DNA of 64,000 nucleotides, taken from the NCBI RefSeq assembly GCF_020026305.1, contig NZ_CP075691.1:2046001-2110000 (forward strand). Reading direction: 5' to 3'. Made by a program: the position numbers and the translations under genes. The notes beneath the pieces were generated by a model. That model ran no database searches, was not told where the DNA came from, and saw nothing but the letters and a program-made list of their open reading frames with translations. Positions within the stretch are counted from its first letter, which is position 1. Every line of letters starts with the position of its first letter. The DNA comes from Streptomyces sp. 135. Its GTDB lineage: Bacteria > Actinomycetota > Actinomycetes > Streptomycetales > Streptomycetaceae. This document shows positions 51,867 through 61,509 of this stretch, piece by piece.

Positions 51867-53149
51867 ATGTATCTGGCCACCACCGACGCGGCCGCCAAGG
51901 TCTCGGAGAGGCGCGACGCCTCCGAGGCCCGGCGCGGCCGCGTCGCCGGACCCGTCCTCGCGCTCGGCGCGGTCAGCCTGGTCACGGACATCTCGTCCGA
52001 GATGGTCACCGCGGTCCTGCCGCTCTACTTCGTCCTCCAACTCGGCCTCTCCCCCCTCCAGTTCGGCTTCCTCGACGGGCTCTACAACGGCGTGACCGCA
52101 CTGGTGCGGCTGGCCGGCGGGTACGCCGCCGACCGCGGCGGGCGGCACAAGCTCGTCGCCGGGGGCGGCTACGCCCTCTCCGCGCTCTCCCGCCTCGGGC
52201 TGCTGCTCGCGGGCGGCGCCGCCGCCGGATCGGCGCGGCGCTCGCCGCCGACCGCGTCGGCAAGGGCGTGCGGACCGCGCCGCGCGACGCGCTCATCTCG
52301 CTGAGCAGCCCGCCCGACACCCTCGGCCGCGCCTTCGGCGTGCACCGCGCGATGGACACCACGGGCGCGCTGCTCGGGCCGCTCGCCGCGTTCGCGCTGC
52401 TGTGGGCGACCGCGGACGCGTACGACGCCGTGTTCGTCGTCAGCTTCTGCTTCGGGCTGCTCGGGGTGCTGATGCTGGTCGCGTTCGTGCCCGGCCACCG
52501 GGAGCTCTCCGCGCCCGGCCCCCGGAAGCAGGCGGGCCCCAGAGCGCTCGACCTGCTCCGCGTCCCCGCCTTCCGCCGCGTCCTGTACGCCGCCTCGCTG
52601 CTCGGCGCGGCCACCATCGGCGACGCGTTCCTCTACCTCCTGCTCCAACGGCGGCTCGACTTCGCCGTGTCGTGGTTCCCGCTGCTCCCGCTGGGCGCCG
52701 CCGCCGTCTATCTGCTGCTCGCCGTCCCGGCCGGGCGGCTCGCCGACCGCGTCGGGCGCCGCGTCCCCTTCCTCGCCGGGCACCTGGCGCTCCTCGGCGG
52801 TTACGTCCTCCTGCTCGCGCCCACCGACGGCCGGCCGCTGCTCGTCGGCGTCCTGCTCCTGCTCGGTGTCTTCTACGCCGCCACCGACGGCGTCCTGATG
52901 GCCCTCGCCACACCGTTCGTACCGAGCGAGCGGCGGGCCGCCGGCATGGCCGTGCTCCAGACGGGACAGGCCCTCGCCCGTCTTGTCGCCGCCGCGGGCT
53001 TCGGCGCCGCCTGGACGCTGTGGGGCGTCGGCACGGCGCTGACCTGCGCGGTCGCCGCCCTGGCGGCGGCGCTCGCGGGGGCGGCCGTGCTGCTCCCGCG
53101 TACCGAAAGGGCCGGTACTGAAAGGCCCCGTCCCGAAAGGCCCTCATGA
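51867..53149 (+). pseudogene. Frameshifted MFS transporter
   Basis: An MFS coding sequence is split by a single-base frame change near 52220-52245. The first part (51867 to a TGA at 52302) encodes TM1-4 (LALGAVSLVTDISSEMVTAV, GFLDGLYNGVTALVRLAGG, YAADRGGRHKLV). The second frame continues GAALAADRVGKGVRTAPRDA to the end at 53149. Reading across a 1-nt deletion restores a normal roughly 427-residue transporter of the DHA family with the conserved GKG.RTAPRDALI motif. Either the gene is inactive or the base was lost in sequencing. ATG 15 bp after the phosphoesterase stop. Confidence 0.85.
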
Positions 53150-54201
53150 CCGAGTCAGCCCCTGGCATTCCTGGCATTCCTGATACTCCTGGCATTCCCG
53201 GCACACCGCGATCGCTGCGCTCCCGCATCGTCGCGATCTCCGTGGCGGCCGCCGTCCTCGCGGGCGTCGCGGTCGCGTACACCCTGCACGCGGCGCAGCG
53301 CGCCCAGTCCGCCGACACCACCTCCGCGTTCGGCCTCGACCGGGGGCAGCTGTACTTCCGCAGCACCGAGGCGGGCGCGGGCCGCGTCGCCCGCCTCCCC
53401 GCGTCCGGCAAGGCCGCCCCGCAGGCCGCGCGCACCACCGGCGGCCCGTCCTGCGAGCGCTTCTACGCCGCCGGGGGCACCGGGCTCTGCCTCCAGCGCC
53501 GCTCCGGGATCCCGCCCAAGTCGTACGCCGTCGTCCTGGACGACAAGCTCCGCGAGAAGCGCCGCGTCGCGCTGACCGGCATCCCCAACCGGGCCCGTGT
53601 CTCCGCGTCGGGCCGGATGCTGTCCTGGACGATGTTCGCCACCGGCGACTCCTACGCGGGCTCCTCCTTCTCCACCCGCACCTCGATCCTGGACACCCGC
53701 ACCGGCTACCTCATCAAGAACATGGAGGAGATCCCCCTCACCCTCGACGGCCGCCGCTACCACGCCCCCGACGTCAACTACTGGGGCGTGACGTTCACCA
53801 AGGACGACAACGTCTTCTACGCGACCGTCTCGACGAAGGGCAAGACGTACCTCGTGCGCGGCGACATGAAGAAGTGGTCGGCGACCGCCCTGCGCGAGAA
53901 CGTCGAATGCCCCTCCCTCTCCCCCGACGACACGCGCCTCGCCTTCAAGAAGCGCGTACGCGAGGGGACCCGCGACCCGTGGCGGCTGTACGTCCTGGAT
54001 CTCCGCACGATGCGGGAGCGCCCGCTCGCCGAGCGGCGGAACGTCGACGACCAGGCCGCCTGGCTGGACGACGGCACTCTCGCGTACGCGCTGCCGGGCG
54101 AGGACGGCCGCAAACAGGACATCTGGGCGACGCCCGCCGACGGCTCGGGCAAGCCCACCCTGCGGGTACGGGGCGGCAGTTCACCGGCGGCCGTGCGCTG
54201 A
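53146..54201 (+). CDS. Membrane-anchored TolB-like beta-propeller protein
   Basis: 351 aa; the ATG overlaps the MFS stop (ATGA), so the gene is coupled to it. After an N-terminal Gly-Ile-Pro repeat (PGIPGIPDTPGIPGTP) comes one membrane helix (RIVAISVAAAVLAGVAVAYT), then an extracytoplasmic domain with several PD40/TolB-like blades (LSPDDTRLAFKKRV, YVLDLRTMRERPLAERR, DIWATPADGSGK). Two Cys pairs may form disulfides. Probably a cell-surface binding protein working with the phosphoesterase (inference). Confidence 0.83.
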   Translation: MTESAPGIPGIPDTPGIPGTPRSLRSRIVAISVAAAVLAGVAVAYTLHAAQRAQSADTTSAFGLDRGQLYFRSTEAGAGRVARLPASGKAAPQAARTTGGPSCERFYAAGGTGLCLQRRSGIPPKSYAVVLDDKLREKRRVALTGIPNRARVSASGRMLSWTMFATGDSYAGSSFSTRTSILDTRTGYLIKNMEEIPLTLDGRRYHAPDVNYWGVTFTKDDNVFYATVSTKGKTYLVRGDMKKWSATALRENVECPSLSPDDTRLAFKKRVREGTRDPWRLYVLDLRTMRERPLAERRNVDDQAAWLDDGTLAYALPGEDGRKQDIWATPADGSGKPTLRVRGGSSPAAVR

Positions 54202-54266
54202 GCCGGCGCCCCGGTCACGTACGAAATTCGGGTGCGTACACGGCCGGGGCCCCGCATGATCCCTCC

Positions 54267-54719
54267 ATGACCGCCGTCCCGGAACGCACCGTCGTTCCCA
54301 CCCTCTTCCCGCCACCCGGCTACGCCCACGCCGCCGTCGTCGAGGCGGGCACCCGCCTCGCCTTCATGGCGGGGTCCGTCCCGCTCGACCCCGCGGGCAG
54401 GCTCGTCGGGGAGGGCGACATCGCCCGCCAGACCGAGCAGGTCGTCGCCAACCTCGACGAGGCCCTGCGGGCGGTGGGCAGCGACCTGTCGCAGGTGGTG
54501 GCCAGCACGGTGTACGTCGTCGGCGACACGCCCGCGGTGCTCGACGAGGCCTGGGAGGTCGTACGCGCCTCCGGCCTGCACGCGGGCCCGCACACCTCGA
54601 CGCTGCTCGGCACCACCTGCCTCGGCTACCGGGGCCAGCTCGTGGAGATCACCGCCACCGCGGTCGTCCCCGACGTACCCGGCCCACCCGCGGACGACCG
54701 TCCTGCGGAGCGCCCGTGA
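54267..54719 (+). CDS. RidA/YjgF-family protein
   Basis: 150 aa. RidA fold with GSVPLDPAGRLVGEGDIARQTEQVVANLDEAL and the C-terminal LLGTTCLGYRGQLVEITATA. Classic RidA deaminates enamines with a conserved Arg in a GxxxR motif near the C-terminus; that Arg is not evident here, so activity is uncertain. ATG at 54267 may be leaderless (CATGAT 6 nt upstream). The stop overlaps the following GNAT start. Confidence 0.88.
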   Translation: MTAVPERTVVPTLFPPPGYAHAAVVEAGTRLAFMAGSVPLDPAGRLVGEGDIARQTEQVVANLDEALRAVGSDLSQVVASTVYVVGDTPAVLDEAWEVVRASGLHAGPHTSTLLGTTCLGYRGQLVEITATAVVPDVPGPPADDRPAERP

Positions 54720-55174
54720 CAGCCACCCCGGTCGCTCTGCGCCCGGCCGCCGCGTCCGACGGCGCGGCCGTCGCCGACGTCTATCTGCGCTCCTATGACG
54801 CCGCGCTGCCGACCGTGCGCCGGGCCCACTCCGACGCCGAGGTGCGGGAGTTCTTCCGGTACGTCGTCGTGCCGGCCGGCGGCACGTGGCTCGCGGAGGC
54901 GGCGGGCGGGGCGGTCGGCATGATGGTGCTCGACGGCGACGAGCTGAGCCAGCTCTACCTCGACCCCCAGTGGCGGGGCCGCGGCATCGGCGACCGCTTC
55001 GTGGCGCTGGCCAAGGAGCGCAGCCCCGAGGGCCTGTGGCTGCGGACGTTCCAGGTGAACGCCCCGGCGCGGCGGTTCTACGCACGCCATGGCTTCACCG
55101 AGGCCGAACGGACCGACGGCTCCGGCAACGAGGAGCGCGAGCCCGACGTCCGCTGCGTCTGGCGGCCCCGCTAG
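54716..55174 (+). CDS. GNAT N-acetyltransferase
   Basis: 152 aa. GTG at 54716 overlaps the RidA stop (GTGA), so the two are coupled. GNAT motif A is LSQLYLDPQWRGRGIGDRFVALAKE, with R-GRGIG acetyl-CoA loop; motif B appears as LRTFQVNAPARRFYARHGF. Acetyl-acceptor unknown. Confidence 0.92.
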   Translation: MTATPVALRPAAASDGAAVADVYLRSYDAALPTVRRAHSDAEVREFFRYVVVPAGGTWLAEAAGGAVGMMVLDGDELSQLYLDPQWRGRGIGDRFVALAKERSPEGLWLRTFQVNAPARRFYARHGFTEAERTDGSGNEEREPDVRCVWRPR

Positions 55175-55252
55175 CGCTCCGACGGGGAAGGTTCACCGGA
55201 ACGGCAGTGGCCGGTCCTTGACGGTTTCCCCGGAGTGGATCAAGCCTGCTGG

Positions 55253-55741
55253 TCACGCCCGGCGAAGTGCCTTCACCATGATCTGTTCCCTGGTCGTCCC
55301 ATCGGGCAGCACGTCGCCGCGCTCTCCCGTGTCCATGAAACCGTTGCGCCGGTAGAGGGCGATGGCGGATTCGTTGCCCGGGAGCACCGCGAGCTTCAAG
55401 GCTGCTCCGCCCGATCCCAGGGCCCAGGTCTCGATTGCCGTGATCAGCCGGTTGCCGATGCCACGGCCTCGCGCCTCGGAGCTGACCCAGACAGACCTCA
55501 GCTCCCTGATACCGGCGGCGCCGGGAAGGCCGCTGGCCATGCCAACGGGGTGCCCGTCCAGCAGCGCGGCAACGTGGTAGGCGCCGGGAAGCTCCAGGCG
55601 GGCATGCCAGCGTTCTTCTTCGCCTCTGTCCCAGTCGACGAGCCGGACCTTGAATGCGTCGGGCGCGTCGGTCAGCGCCGCGAGGCGGAGTGCTCGCCAC
55701 AACGGCCGGTCGTCTGTCGTGAGAACCCGCAGAGTCACCAT
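55253..55741 (-). CDS. GNAT N-acetyltransferase
   Basis: 162 aa. Acetyl-CoA loop VSSEARGRGIGNRLITAIETWALGSG and motif B LAVLPGNESAIALYRRNGF. The start is ATG at 55741; a longer upstream frame lacks ribosome sites. Unrelated to the upstream GNAT apart from family; convergent with it. Substrate unknown. Confidence 0.9.
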   Translation of the reverse strand: MVTLRVLTTDDRPLWRALRLAALTDAPDAFKVRLVDWDRGEEERWHARLELPGAYHVAALLDGHPVGMASGLPGAAGIRELRSVWVSSEARGRGIGNRLITAIETWALGSGGAALKLAVLPGNESAIALYRRNGFMDTGERGDVLPDGTTREQIMVKALRRA

Positions 55742-55805
55742 GCCCGCGAGTCTTCGTCGTACGACGGAAAGAGGTCCACCGTGATCACGCCCAACGGTCA
55801 GAGCG

Positions 55806-56825
55806 CTAGCCGCGCGCCCGCTCGGCGAGCCCCAGCGCGTACTCGGGCCACCACTGCCCGGCCCGTGGGCCGCCCCGGCAGGTTCCGTCGGACTCTCCGG
55901 GCCGTTTGATCCACAGGTAGGCGTCGAGCGCGGCGTCTCCGGTGGCGGTGGTGGGCGGGGTGCCGAGCGCGCGGCCCGGCGGATTGCACCAGGCCTCGGT
56001 GCCCGCGTAGGGGCCGTTGCCGTTGCGGCTGCTGTCGATGACGAAGTGCTTGTCGCCGCCGAGCTCGGCGGCGAGCCGGCGCCCGTAGTCCGCACTCTCC
56101 TCGTCCGTGTGGAAGTTGGATACGTTCAGCGCGAAACCGTCGGCCTCGTCGATCCCGGAGCTGCGCAGCGGGGCGACCAGGCGGCGCTCGTCGGGGATCC
56201 AGCCGACGTTGCCCGCGTCCAGGTACACCTTGGTGTCCGGCTGCCGCTTGAGGCGCTCGACGGCGTGGGCGAGCAGGGCGTACCGCTCGTCGGCGTCGGC
56301 GTCCTCGCAGCCCGCCACCATGTGCGCGACGGCGTCCGGCTCCAGGATCACGTAGGCGCCCGTGGTGCCGAGGCCCGTGGCGAAGTCGTCGATCCACTCG
56401 CGGTAGTGCGCGGCGTCGCGGGCGCCCCCGGAGGAGTAGCCGTCGCAGTCGCGGTCCGGGACGAAGTAGGCGACGAGGAGCGCGGTGCGACCCGCCCGCT
56501 CCGCCGCCTCCACCTTGGCCCGCACGACCGCCCCCGGCTCGTCGTCGTTGAGCCACACGGCCTGGGGGCGCTCCGCGATGCGCTCGATGAGCAGGGCCTC
56601 CTCGATACGCCCCTGCTCCCACCATTCGTCGGCCTGCCGGGCGGCGGCGCTGTCCGGGTCGACCCAGAACACCGGGGCGCCCCCGGGCTCGGCGCGGGCC
56701 GCCTGTGCGCTGCCGGAGGCCGCCGCGCCCAGAAGGAGGACGGCGGCGAGGACCCCCCGCAGGAGCGGGAAGCGGTGGCGGGAGGGACGGCGGGGCCCGA
56801 GGCGGGGGCAAGGCGGCTGGGACAC
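55806..56825 (-). CDS. Secreted glycoside hydrolase family 6 endoglucanase
   Basis: 339 aa from GTG at 56825, with GGAG upstream. Signal peptide RGVLAAVLLLGAAASGSAQA. GH6 features: LLVAYFVPDRDCDGYSSGGA (the family's YxxPxRDC block and catalytic-acid region), WIDDFATGLGTTGAYVILEPDAVAHM, VYLDAGNVGWI, NVSNFHTDEE, FVIDSSRNGNGP and PTTATGDAALDAYLWIKRPGESDG. It is an inverting cellulase. No carbohydrate-binding module is present, so the enzyme is a bare catalytic domain. Confidence 0.93.
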   Translation of the reverse strand: MSQPPCPRLGPRRPSRHRFPLLRGVLAAVLLLGAAASGSAQAARAEPGGAPVFWVDPDSAAARQADEWWEQGRIEEALLIERIAERPQAVWLNDDEPGAVVRAKVEAAERAGRTALLVAYFVPDRDCDGYSSGGARDAAHYREWIDDFATGLGTTGAYVILEPDAVAHMVAGCEDADADERYALLAHAVERLKRQPDTKVYLDAGNVGWIPDERRLVAPLRSSGIDEADGFALNVSNFHTDEESADYGRRLAAELGGDKHFVIDSSRNGNGPYAGTEAWCNPPGRALGTPPTTATGDAALDAYLWIKRPGESDGTCRGGPRAGQWWPEYALGLAERARG

Positions 56826-57029
56826 CGGACGGCTCCAGTTGCTCGGCGCCGGTCCTGCCCGACGCGTTTCCCGGAGTCTGCGGTCGTGGTGCCCGTCGCG
56901 GCCCCGTCTTCCACCGGGGACCGGACAAAACCACCCTTTCGGTGGCGTGTCCCGGCCCCGGCGCCCCCCCAAGTACGCGCTTCCGGCACTCCCCGCCGAC
57001 CCCACTGCTCCGGTACGGACCGGTGCGCC

Positions 57030-57989
57030 TCAGCCCGCGCCCGGCCGGAACCGGTCCGTCGCCGCCGTCAGTTCGTCCGCGATCCCGCGTGCCCCCGCGT
57101 CGTGCCCGGCCTCCTCGACGAGGATCAGCTGGCTGTCCGGCCACGCCTGCGCGAGCCGCCACGGGATGCCGAGGAGGTTCCCGAAGTCCAGGCTTCCCTG
57201 CACCATGACGCCCGGGATCCCGGCCAGCGACGGCGCGTCCCGCAGGACGACCTCGTCGCCGGCCAGCCAGTGGTCGTGGGCGAAGTAGTGCGTGACCGTG
57301 CGCGCGAAACCGGCCCGGAAGACGGCGTCCTCGTAGCGGGGCACGGAACGCGGCGGGGCCGGCAGGAACGCCGTCTCCCAGTCCGTCCAGGAGCGCGCGG
57401 CGGCCGCCCGGACCGCCGGGTCGGGCGACTCCAGGAGCCGGTGGTAGGCGGCGGCGAGGTCCCCGTCCCGCTCCGCCTCCGGCACCCCGTCCCGGAAGGC
57501 CCGCCACGCCGCGGGGAAGATCTTCCCGAGCCCCCGGGTCAGCAGGGCCACCTCGGCGCGGCTGCCCGTGGCGAGCCCCGTGAGGACCAGCTCCGAGACC
57601 CGGCCGGGGTGCGTCTGCGCGTACCGCAGCCCCAGCACCGACCCGAACGACGCGCCCCACACCAGCCACCGTTCGATGCCCAGGTGCCGCCGCAGCAGCT
57701 CCAGGTCGGCGATCAGACGCGGGGTCGTGTTGACGCTCATGTCGGTCGCCGGGTCGCTCGCGTGCGGCGTGGAGCGGCCGCTGCCGCGCTGGTCGAGCAG
57801 GACGACGCGGTAGGCGTCGGGGTCGAAGTACCTGCGGGCGAAGGACGTGCAGCCGGAGCCGGGCCCGCCGTGCAGCACGACGGCGGGCTTGCCGAGCGGA
57901 TTGCCGCAGACCTCCCAGTACACGCGGTTGCCGTCGCCGACGTCGAGCATGCCGTGGTCGTAGGGTTCGATGTCCGGGTAGAGGCCCAT
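57030..57989 (-). CDS. pip: Proline iminopeptidase (alpha/beta hydrolase, S33)
   Basis: 319 aa, full length. HGGPGSG is the oxyanion-hole loop, LDQRGSGRSTPHA follows, and WGASFGSVLGL holds the nucleophile Ser (the usual family form is GGSWGS, so the flanks differ). The Asp and His of the triad are plausible in GSLDFGNLLG and EEAGHDA. Removes N-terminal Pro from peptides; intracellular. Confidence 0.93.
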   Translation of the reverse strand: MGLYPDIEPYDHGMLDVGDGNRVYWEVCGNPLGKPAVVLHGGPGSGCTSFARRYFDPDAYRVVLLDQRGSGRSTPHASDPATDMSVNTTPRLIADLELLRRHLGIERWLVWGASFGSVLGLRYAQTHPGRVSELVLTGLATGSRAEVALLTRGLGKIFPAAWRAFRDGVPEAERDGDLAAAYHRLLESPDPAVRAAAARSWTDWETAFLPAPPRSVPRYEDAVFRAGFARTVTHYFAHDHWLAGDEVVLRDAPSLAGIPGVMVQGSLDFGNLLGIPWRLAQAWPDSQLILVEEAGHDAGARGIADELTAATDRFRPGAG

Positions 57990-58013
57990 CGGGGCACCCT
58001 AACGGCCCCCGCG

Positions 58014-59204
58014 TCAGACGGGCTTGGCGGTGCGCATCCGCCCGTACGCGTAGACGCACCCCGCGAGCGCGAGGTCCGACAGCAGCATGAAGCCGATCGA
58101 GTACGAGTCCTTGGCGCTGTAGATCGCGCCCATGACCAGCGGCGGAAGGAACCCGCCGAGGCCGCCCACCGCGCCGACGATGCCGGTGACGGAGCCGACC
58201 TGCGGCTGCGGGGTGACCTGGGAGACGAGGGCGAAGACGCTGCCGCTCGCGGTGCCGAGGCCGGCGGCCATGACCAGGAAGCAGATCGTGCCGATGGGAT
58301 ACAGCTCCGGGTCGAAGGCCTGGAAGACGGCGAAGAGCGCGACCACGGCGAGGGCGGCGGCGGTGACCGTGGCGGGGTGGATCCGGTCGGAGAGCCAGCC
58401 GCCGATGGGCCGGAAGACGACGGTGACGAGCGCGAACCCGGCCGCCTTGGTCCCGGCGTCGGTGGGCGACAGGTCGTACCAGGTCTTCAGGTACGTGGGC
58501 AGGTACACCCCGAAGGCGACGATCCCGCCGAAGCCGATCGCGTACAGCGCCGACAGTTCCCAGGTGACCGGCAGCCGACCCGCCCGCCCGAGCCGGGTGG
58601 TGAGCGGGTCGGCGGGCACGGGCCGGTCGGGGCGGTCGGTGACGAGCAGCGCGGCGAGCACCGCGAAGGCGGCGAGCGCGATCGCCACGACGATGAACGG
58701 CAGGTTGGCGCCGTGTCCGGCGATGCGCGGCGTGAAGTAGCCGGAGAGCGCCACGCCGCCCATGCCCATGCCGAAGACGCCGAGTGCGAAGCCCCTGCGG
58801 GCGGGCGGGAACCAGGAGTTGACGAGCGGGATGCCGATGGCGAACGTGGTCCCGCCGAGCCCGAGCAGGAAGCCGACCGCGAGCATCGCGAGGTAGCTGT
58901 TCCTGGCCGGGATGATCAGCAGCACCGGCACGATGGTCAGCGCCGAGACCAGGGGGAACATCAGCCGGGCGCCATAGCGGTCGGTGAGCGCGCCGACCGG
59001 TACGCGGCCCAGTGAGCCGACGATCACCGGCACGGCGACCAGGAGCGACTGTTCGAAGGAGCTCAGTCCGAGCCGGTCCTTGAAGTCGCTGCCGAGCGGC
59101 GCCACCAGAGCCCAGGCCCAGAAGGTGAGGGTGAAACCGACCGTCGCGACGGCCAGGTTGCGGTAGGCGGTGGCGGAGGGCTTGGCTGCTCGTGTGTGGT
59201 CCAC
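58014..59204 (-). CDS. narK: NarK-type nitrate/nitrite MFS transporter
   Basis: 396 aa, 12 membrane segments. Typical NarK marks: LAVATVGFTLTFWAWALVAPLG in helix 1, GALTDRYGARLMFPL (motif A), GLLLGLGGTTFAIGIPLVN-type segment in helix 5 and AIGFGGIVAFGVYLPTYLK (nitrate signature). Exports nitrite or imports nitrate. Start GTG at 59204, 6 nt after a TAGCGT hexamer (leaderless-type). No nitrate-reductase genes are nearby. Confidence 0.92.
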   Translation of the reverse strand: MDHTRAAKPSATAYRNLAVATVGFTLTFWAWALVAPLGSDFKDRLGLSSFEQSLLVAVPVIVGSLGRVPVGALTDRYGARLMFPLVSALTIVPVLLIIPARNSYLAMLAVGFLLGLGGTTFAIGIPLVNSWFPPARRGFALGVFGMGMGGVALSGYFTPRIAGHGANLPFIVVAIALAAFAVLAALLVTDRPDRPVPADPLTTRLGRAGRLPVTWELSALYAIGFGGIVAFGVYLPTYLKTWYDLSPTDAGTKAAGFALVTVVFRPIGGWLSDRIHPATVTAAALAVVALFAVFQAFDPELYPIGTICFLVMAAGLGTASGSVFALVSQVTPQPQVGSVTGIVGAVGGLGGFLPPLVMGAIYSAKDSYSIGFMLLSDLALAGCVYAYGRMRTAKPV

Positions 59205-59213
59205 ACCCTCACG

Positions 59214-59960
59214 CTAGGAACCGCCGCCCGCCTCGGCCCGACCTGCTGGGCCATCCGGGTACAGTCCCGCTTCGAAGGCCGCCGCGCTCAGCACCTGCCG
59301 CAGCATCGCGGGCGTCAGGCGTCCGGTGAACGTATTGCGCTGGCTGACGTGGTAGCAGCCGAAGACGTCGAGCTCTTCCCCCTCAGGGCCGCCCGGCAGC
59401 ACCACGTGCGCCCCGTGCCCGAACGCCGGGCGGGGCTTCGGCACCTGCCAGCCGGCCGCCGCGAAGGCGGGCAGCGCGGCCTGCCAGCCGAAGCCGCCGA
59501 GCACGACCACGGACCTGAGCGTCGGGGCGAGCAGCTTCAACTCGCTCACCAGCCAGGAACGGCAGGTGTCGCGCTCGCCCGTGGTCGGCTTGTTCTCGGG
59601 CGGGGCGCAGTGCACGGGCGAGGTGATGCGGGTGCCGTACAGCGTCAGGCCGTCGTCGGCGCTGACGGCGGTGGGCCGCGAGGCCAGGCCGACGTCGTAC
59701 AGCGCCGGATAGAGGAACTCCCCCGAGCGGTCGCCGGTGAACATCCGTCCGGTGCGGTTGGCGCCGTGCGCGGCGGGCGCGAGGCCGATGATCAGGAGCG
59801 AGGCGTCGTGCGGGCCGAAGCCGGGCACCGGGCGCCCCCAGTACGTCCAGTCGGCGAAGGCCGCGCGCTTGGTGCGCGCGACCTCCTCGCGCCAGTCGAC
59901 GAGGCGGGGGCACGCCCGGCAGCCGGTGATCCGTTCGTCCAGTTCGCTCAGGCCGTCCAT
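59214..59960 (-). CDS. Family 5 uracil-DNA glycosylase (UdgB-type)
   Basis: 248 aa from ATG at 59960. Family 5 motifs: ITGCRACPRLVDW (the first two Fe-S Cys), GLAPAAHGANRTGRMFTGD (motif A, without the classic catalytic Asp/Asn), HCAPPENKPTTGERDTC (further Fe-S Cys) and YHVSQRNTFTGRLTP (motif B). Removes uracil or deaminated bases from DNA. No damage-type promoter; only a TACGGT hexamer 7 nt before ATG. Ends 10 bp before narK, possibly co-transcribed. Confidence 0.94.
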   Translation of the reverse strand: MDGLSELDERITGCRACPRLVDWREEVARTKRAAFADWTYWGRPVPGFGPHDASLLIIGLAPAAHGANRTGRMFTGDRSGEFLYPALYDVGLASRPTAVSADDGLTLYGTRITSPVHCAPPENKPTTGERDTCRSWLVSELKLLAPTLRSVVVLGGFGWQAALPAFAAAGWQVPKPRPAFGHGAHVVLPGGPEGEELDVFGCYHVSQRNTFTGRLTPAMLRQVLSAAAFEAGLYPDGPAGRAEAGGGS

Positions 59961-60006
59961 GCCCTCCACCGTACGTAATGTACGTCCGTCCACGGCGTGC
60001 GCCCTG

Positions 60007-61509
60007 TCATGTCACGGCCGCCCCCAGCGCCACGAAACCGCAGATCAGCAGCAACAGGACGGCCAGCAGGGGCCACACGAACCGCAGATACCTGTCGTAG
60101 CCGACCTTGGCGAGCGCCACGCCGCCGATGGTCACCGCCGTCGTCGGCACCCACAGGTTCATCAGGCCGCTGGCCGCCTGCCAGGCCGTCACGACGACCG
60201 CGCGCGAGACCCCGGCGAAGTCGGCGAGCGGGGCGAGGATCGGCATGGCGAGCGTCGCGTGGCCGGAGGTGGAGGGGATCAGGAAGGCGAGCGGCAGGTT
60301 CACGAGGAAGACGATGACCGCGAAGAGCCCCGAGGAGGTCCCCTTCACCACGCCCTCGATGGAGTGCAGCACGGTGTCCGTGATCTTCGAGTTGTTCATG
60401 ATCGTCGTCACGCCGCGGGCCAGCAGGATGACCAGCGCGGGCGAGACGAAGTCGGCGGCGCCCTGGACGATCGTGGAGCTCAGCCGCTGCTCCCCCATCC
60501 GCGCGACGAGCCCGACGAGGACGGCGGCGCACAGGAACAGGGCCGCCAGCTGCGGAAAGGACCAGCCGAGTTCGAAGCCGTAGGGGGTGGCGTCCGCGTC
60601 GCCGGTGAGCGCGCTCGACCAGGGCACCACCGAGAAGATCATGAACGCGAAGACGAGCGCCGTCGCGACCAGCACGGCCTTGTGCAGCGAGGTCAGCGCG
60701 GGCACCTCGCTCGCGGCGGACACGGCCGACTCGCCGTCCCGGTCGCCGCCCTCCCGGTCGCCCGGCAGGAAGCCCGACAGGGAGCGCTCCGGGTCGCGCC
60801 GGACCCGCGCGGCATAGCGGATGACGTACGCGATCGTCACCCCGGTCAGGACCATCCACATGGCGCAGCGCAGCACGATGCCGTCGCCGAGCGAGATGCC
60901 GGCGGCGGAGGAGGCCACGCCCGTCGCGAAGGGGTTCACGGTCGAGCACAGGACGCCGACGCCCGCGCCGAGGATGATCACGCCGACGGCGGTCATGCGG
61001 TCGTAGCCGAGGGCGAGCATCAGCGGCACGATCAGCCCGTAGAAGCCGAGCGTCTCCTCGGCGAAGCCCTCCACCGTGCCGAGCACGGAGAACACGACCA
61101 TGACGCCGGCGATGAGCAGCGCGCCGCGCTCGCGCAGCCGGTGCGCGAGCCGCCCGATGCCCCGGTCGAGCGCGCCGGTCGCGAAGACGACGGTGATGAA
61201 GGCGCCGATGGCGAGCACGAAGAGGAACACGCCCGCGCTGCCGTACAGCGCGCCGACGTTGTCGGGCGCGACCAGCGCGGTCCTCTCGTCCTGGATGCCG
61301 TAGAGGCCGTTGACGGGCGACAGGAACAGGTCGTTGAGCCGGTCGACGAACGACTGTCCGGAGTCGACGCGGTGGTAGGTGCCCTGGACGGGGGCGCCGG
61401 AGTCGTTCCTGTCGTACTGCCCCGAGGGGACGAGGAAGGCGAGCAGCCATACGGCGAGCGTGACGACGACGAGGACGGTCAGAGCACTGGGGAAGCTGAA
61501 CTTCCGCAC
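60007..61509 (-). CDS. YfcC/DcuC-family membrane transporter
   Basis: 500 aa from GTG at 61509 (GGAAGGCGG upstream), about 12-13 helices. Matches the C4-dicarboxylate anaerobic carrier-like (YfcC) family: FVLAIGAFITVVFATGALDRGIGRLAHRL, EGFAEETLGFYGLIVPLMLALGYDR, GAGVGVLCSTVNPFATGVAS and LAFLIPSTSGHATLAMPILAPL. The substrate is probably an organic acid, amino acid or peptide; unknown here. Confidence 0.9.
   Translation of the reverse strand: MRKFSFPSALTVLVVVTLAVWLLAFLVPSGQYDRNDSGAPVQGTYHRVDSGQSFVDRLNDLFLSPVNGLYGIQDERTALVAPDNVGALYGSAGVFLFVLAIGAFITVVFATGALDRGIGRLAHRLRERGALLIAGVMVVFSVLGTVEGFAEETLGFYGLIVPLMLALGYDRMTAVGVIILGAGVGVLCSTVNPFATGVASSAAGISLGDGIVLRCAMWMVLTGVTIAYVIRYAARVRRDPERSLSGFLPGDREGGDRDGESAVSAASEVPALTSLHKAVLVATALVFAFMIFSVVPWSSALTGDADATPYGFELGWSFPQLAALFLCAAVLVGLVARMGEQRLSSTIVQGAADFVSPALVILLARGVTTIMNNSKITDTVLHSIEGVVKGTSSGLFAVIVFLVNLPLAFLIPSTSGHATLAMPILAPLADFAGVSRAVVVTAWQAASGLMNLWVPTTAVTIGGVALAKVGYDRYLRFVWPLLAVLLLLICGFVALGAAVT

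Noticed and set aside
52201..52310. Programmed frameshift producing two MFS forms
   Set aside because: No slippery sequence with a downstream stimulatory structure could be seen; a simple one-base loss explains the data better.
55741..56095. Longer GNAT protein start upstream of 55741
   Set aside because: The upstream part has low-complexity composition, overlaps the cellulase gene on the same strand, and lacks a ribosome site.
59960..60006. Damage-type promoter for the uracil-DNA glycosylase
   Set aside because: Only the -10-like TACGGT with 7-nt spacing is present; no TTGTCAG-type block lies 6 nt upstream.
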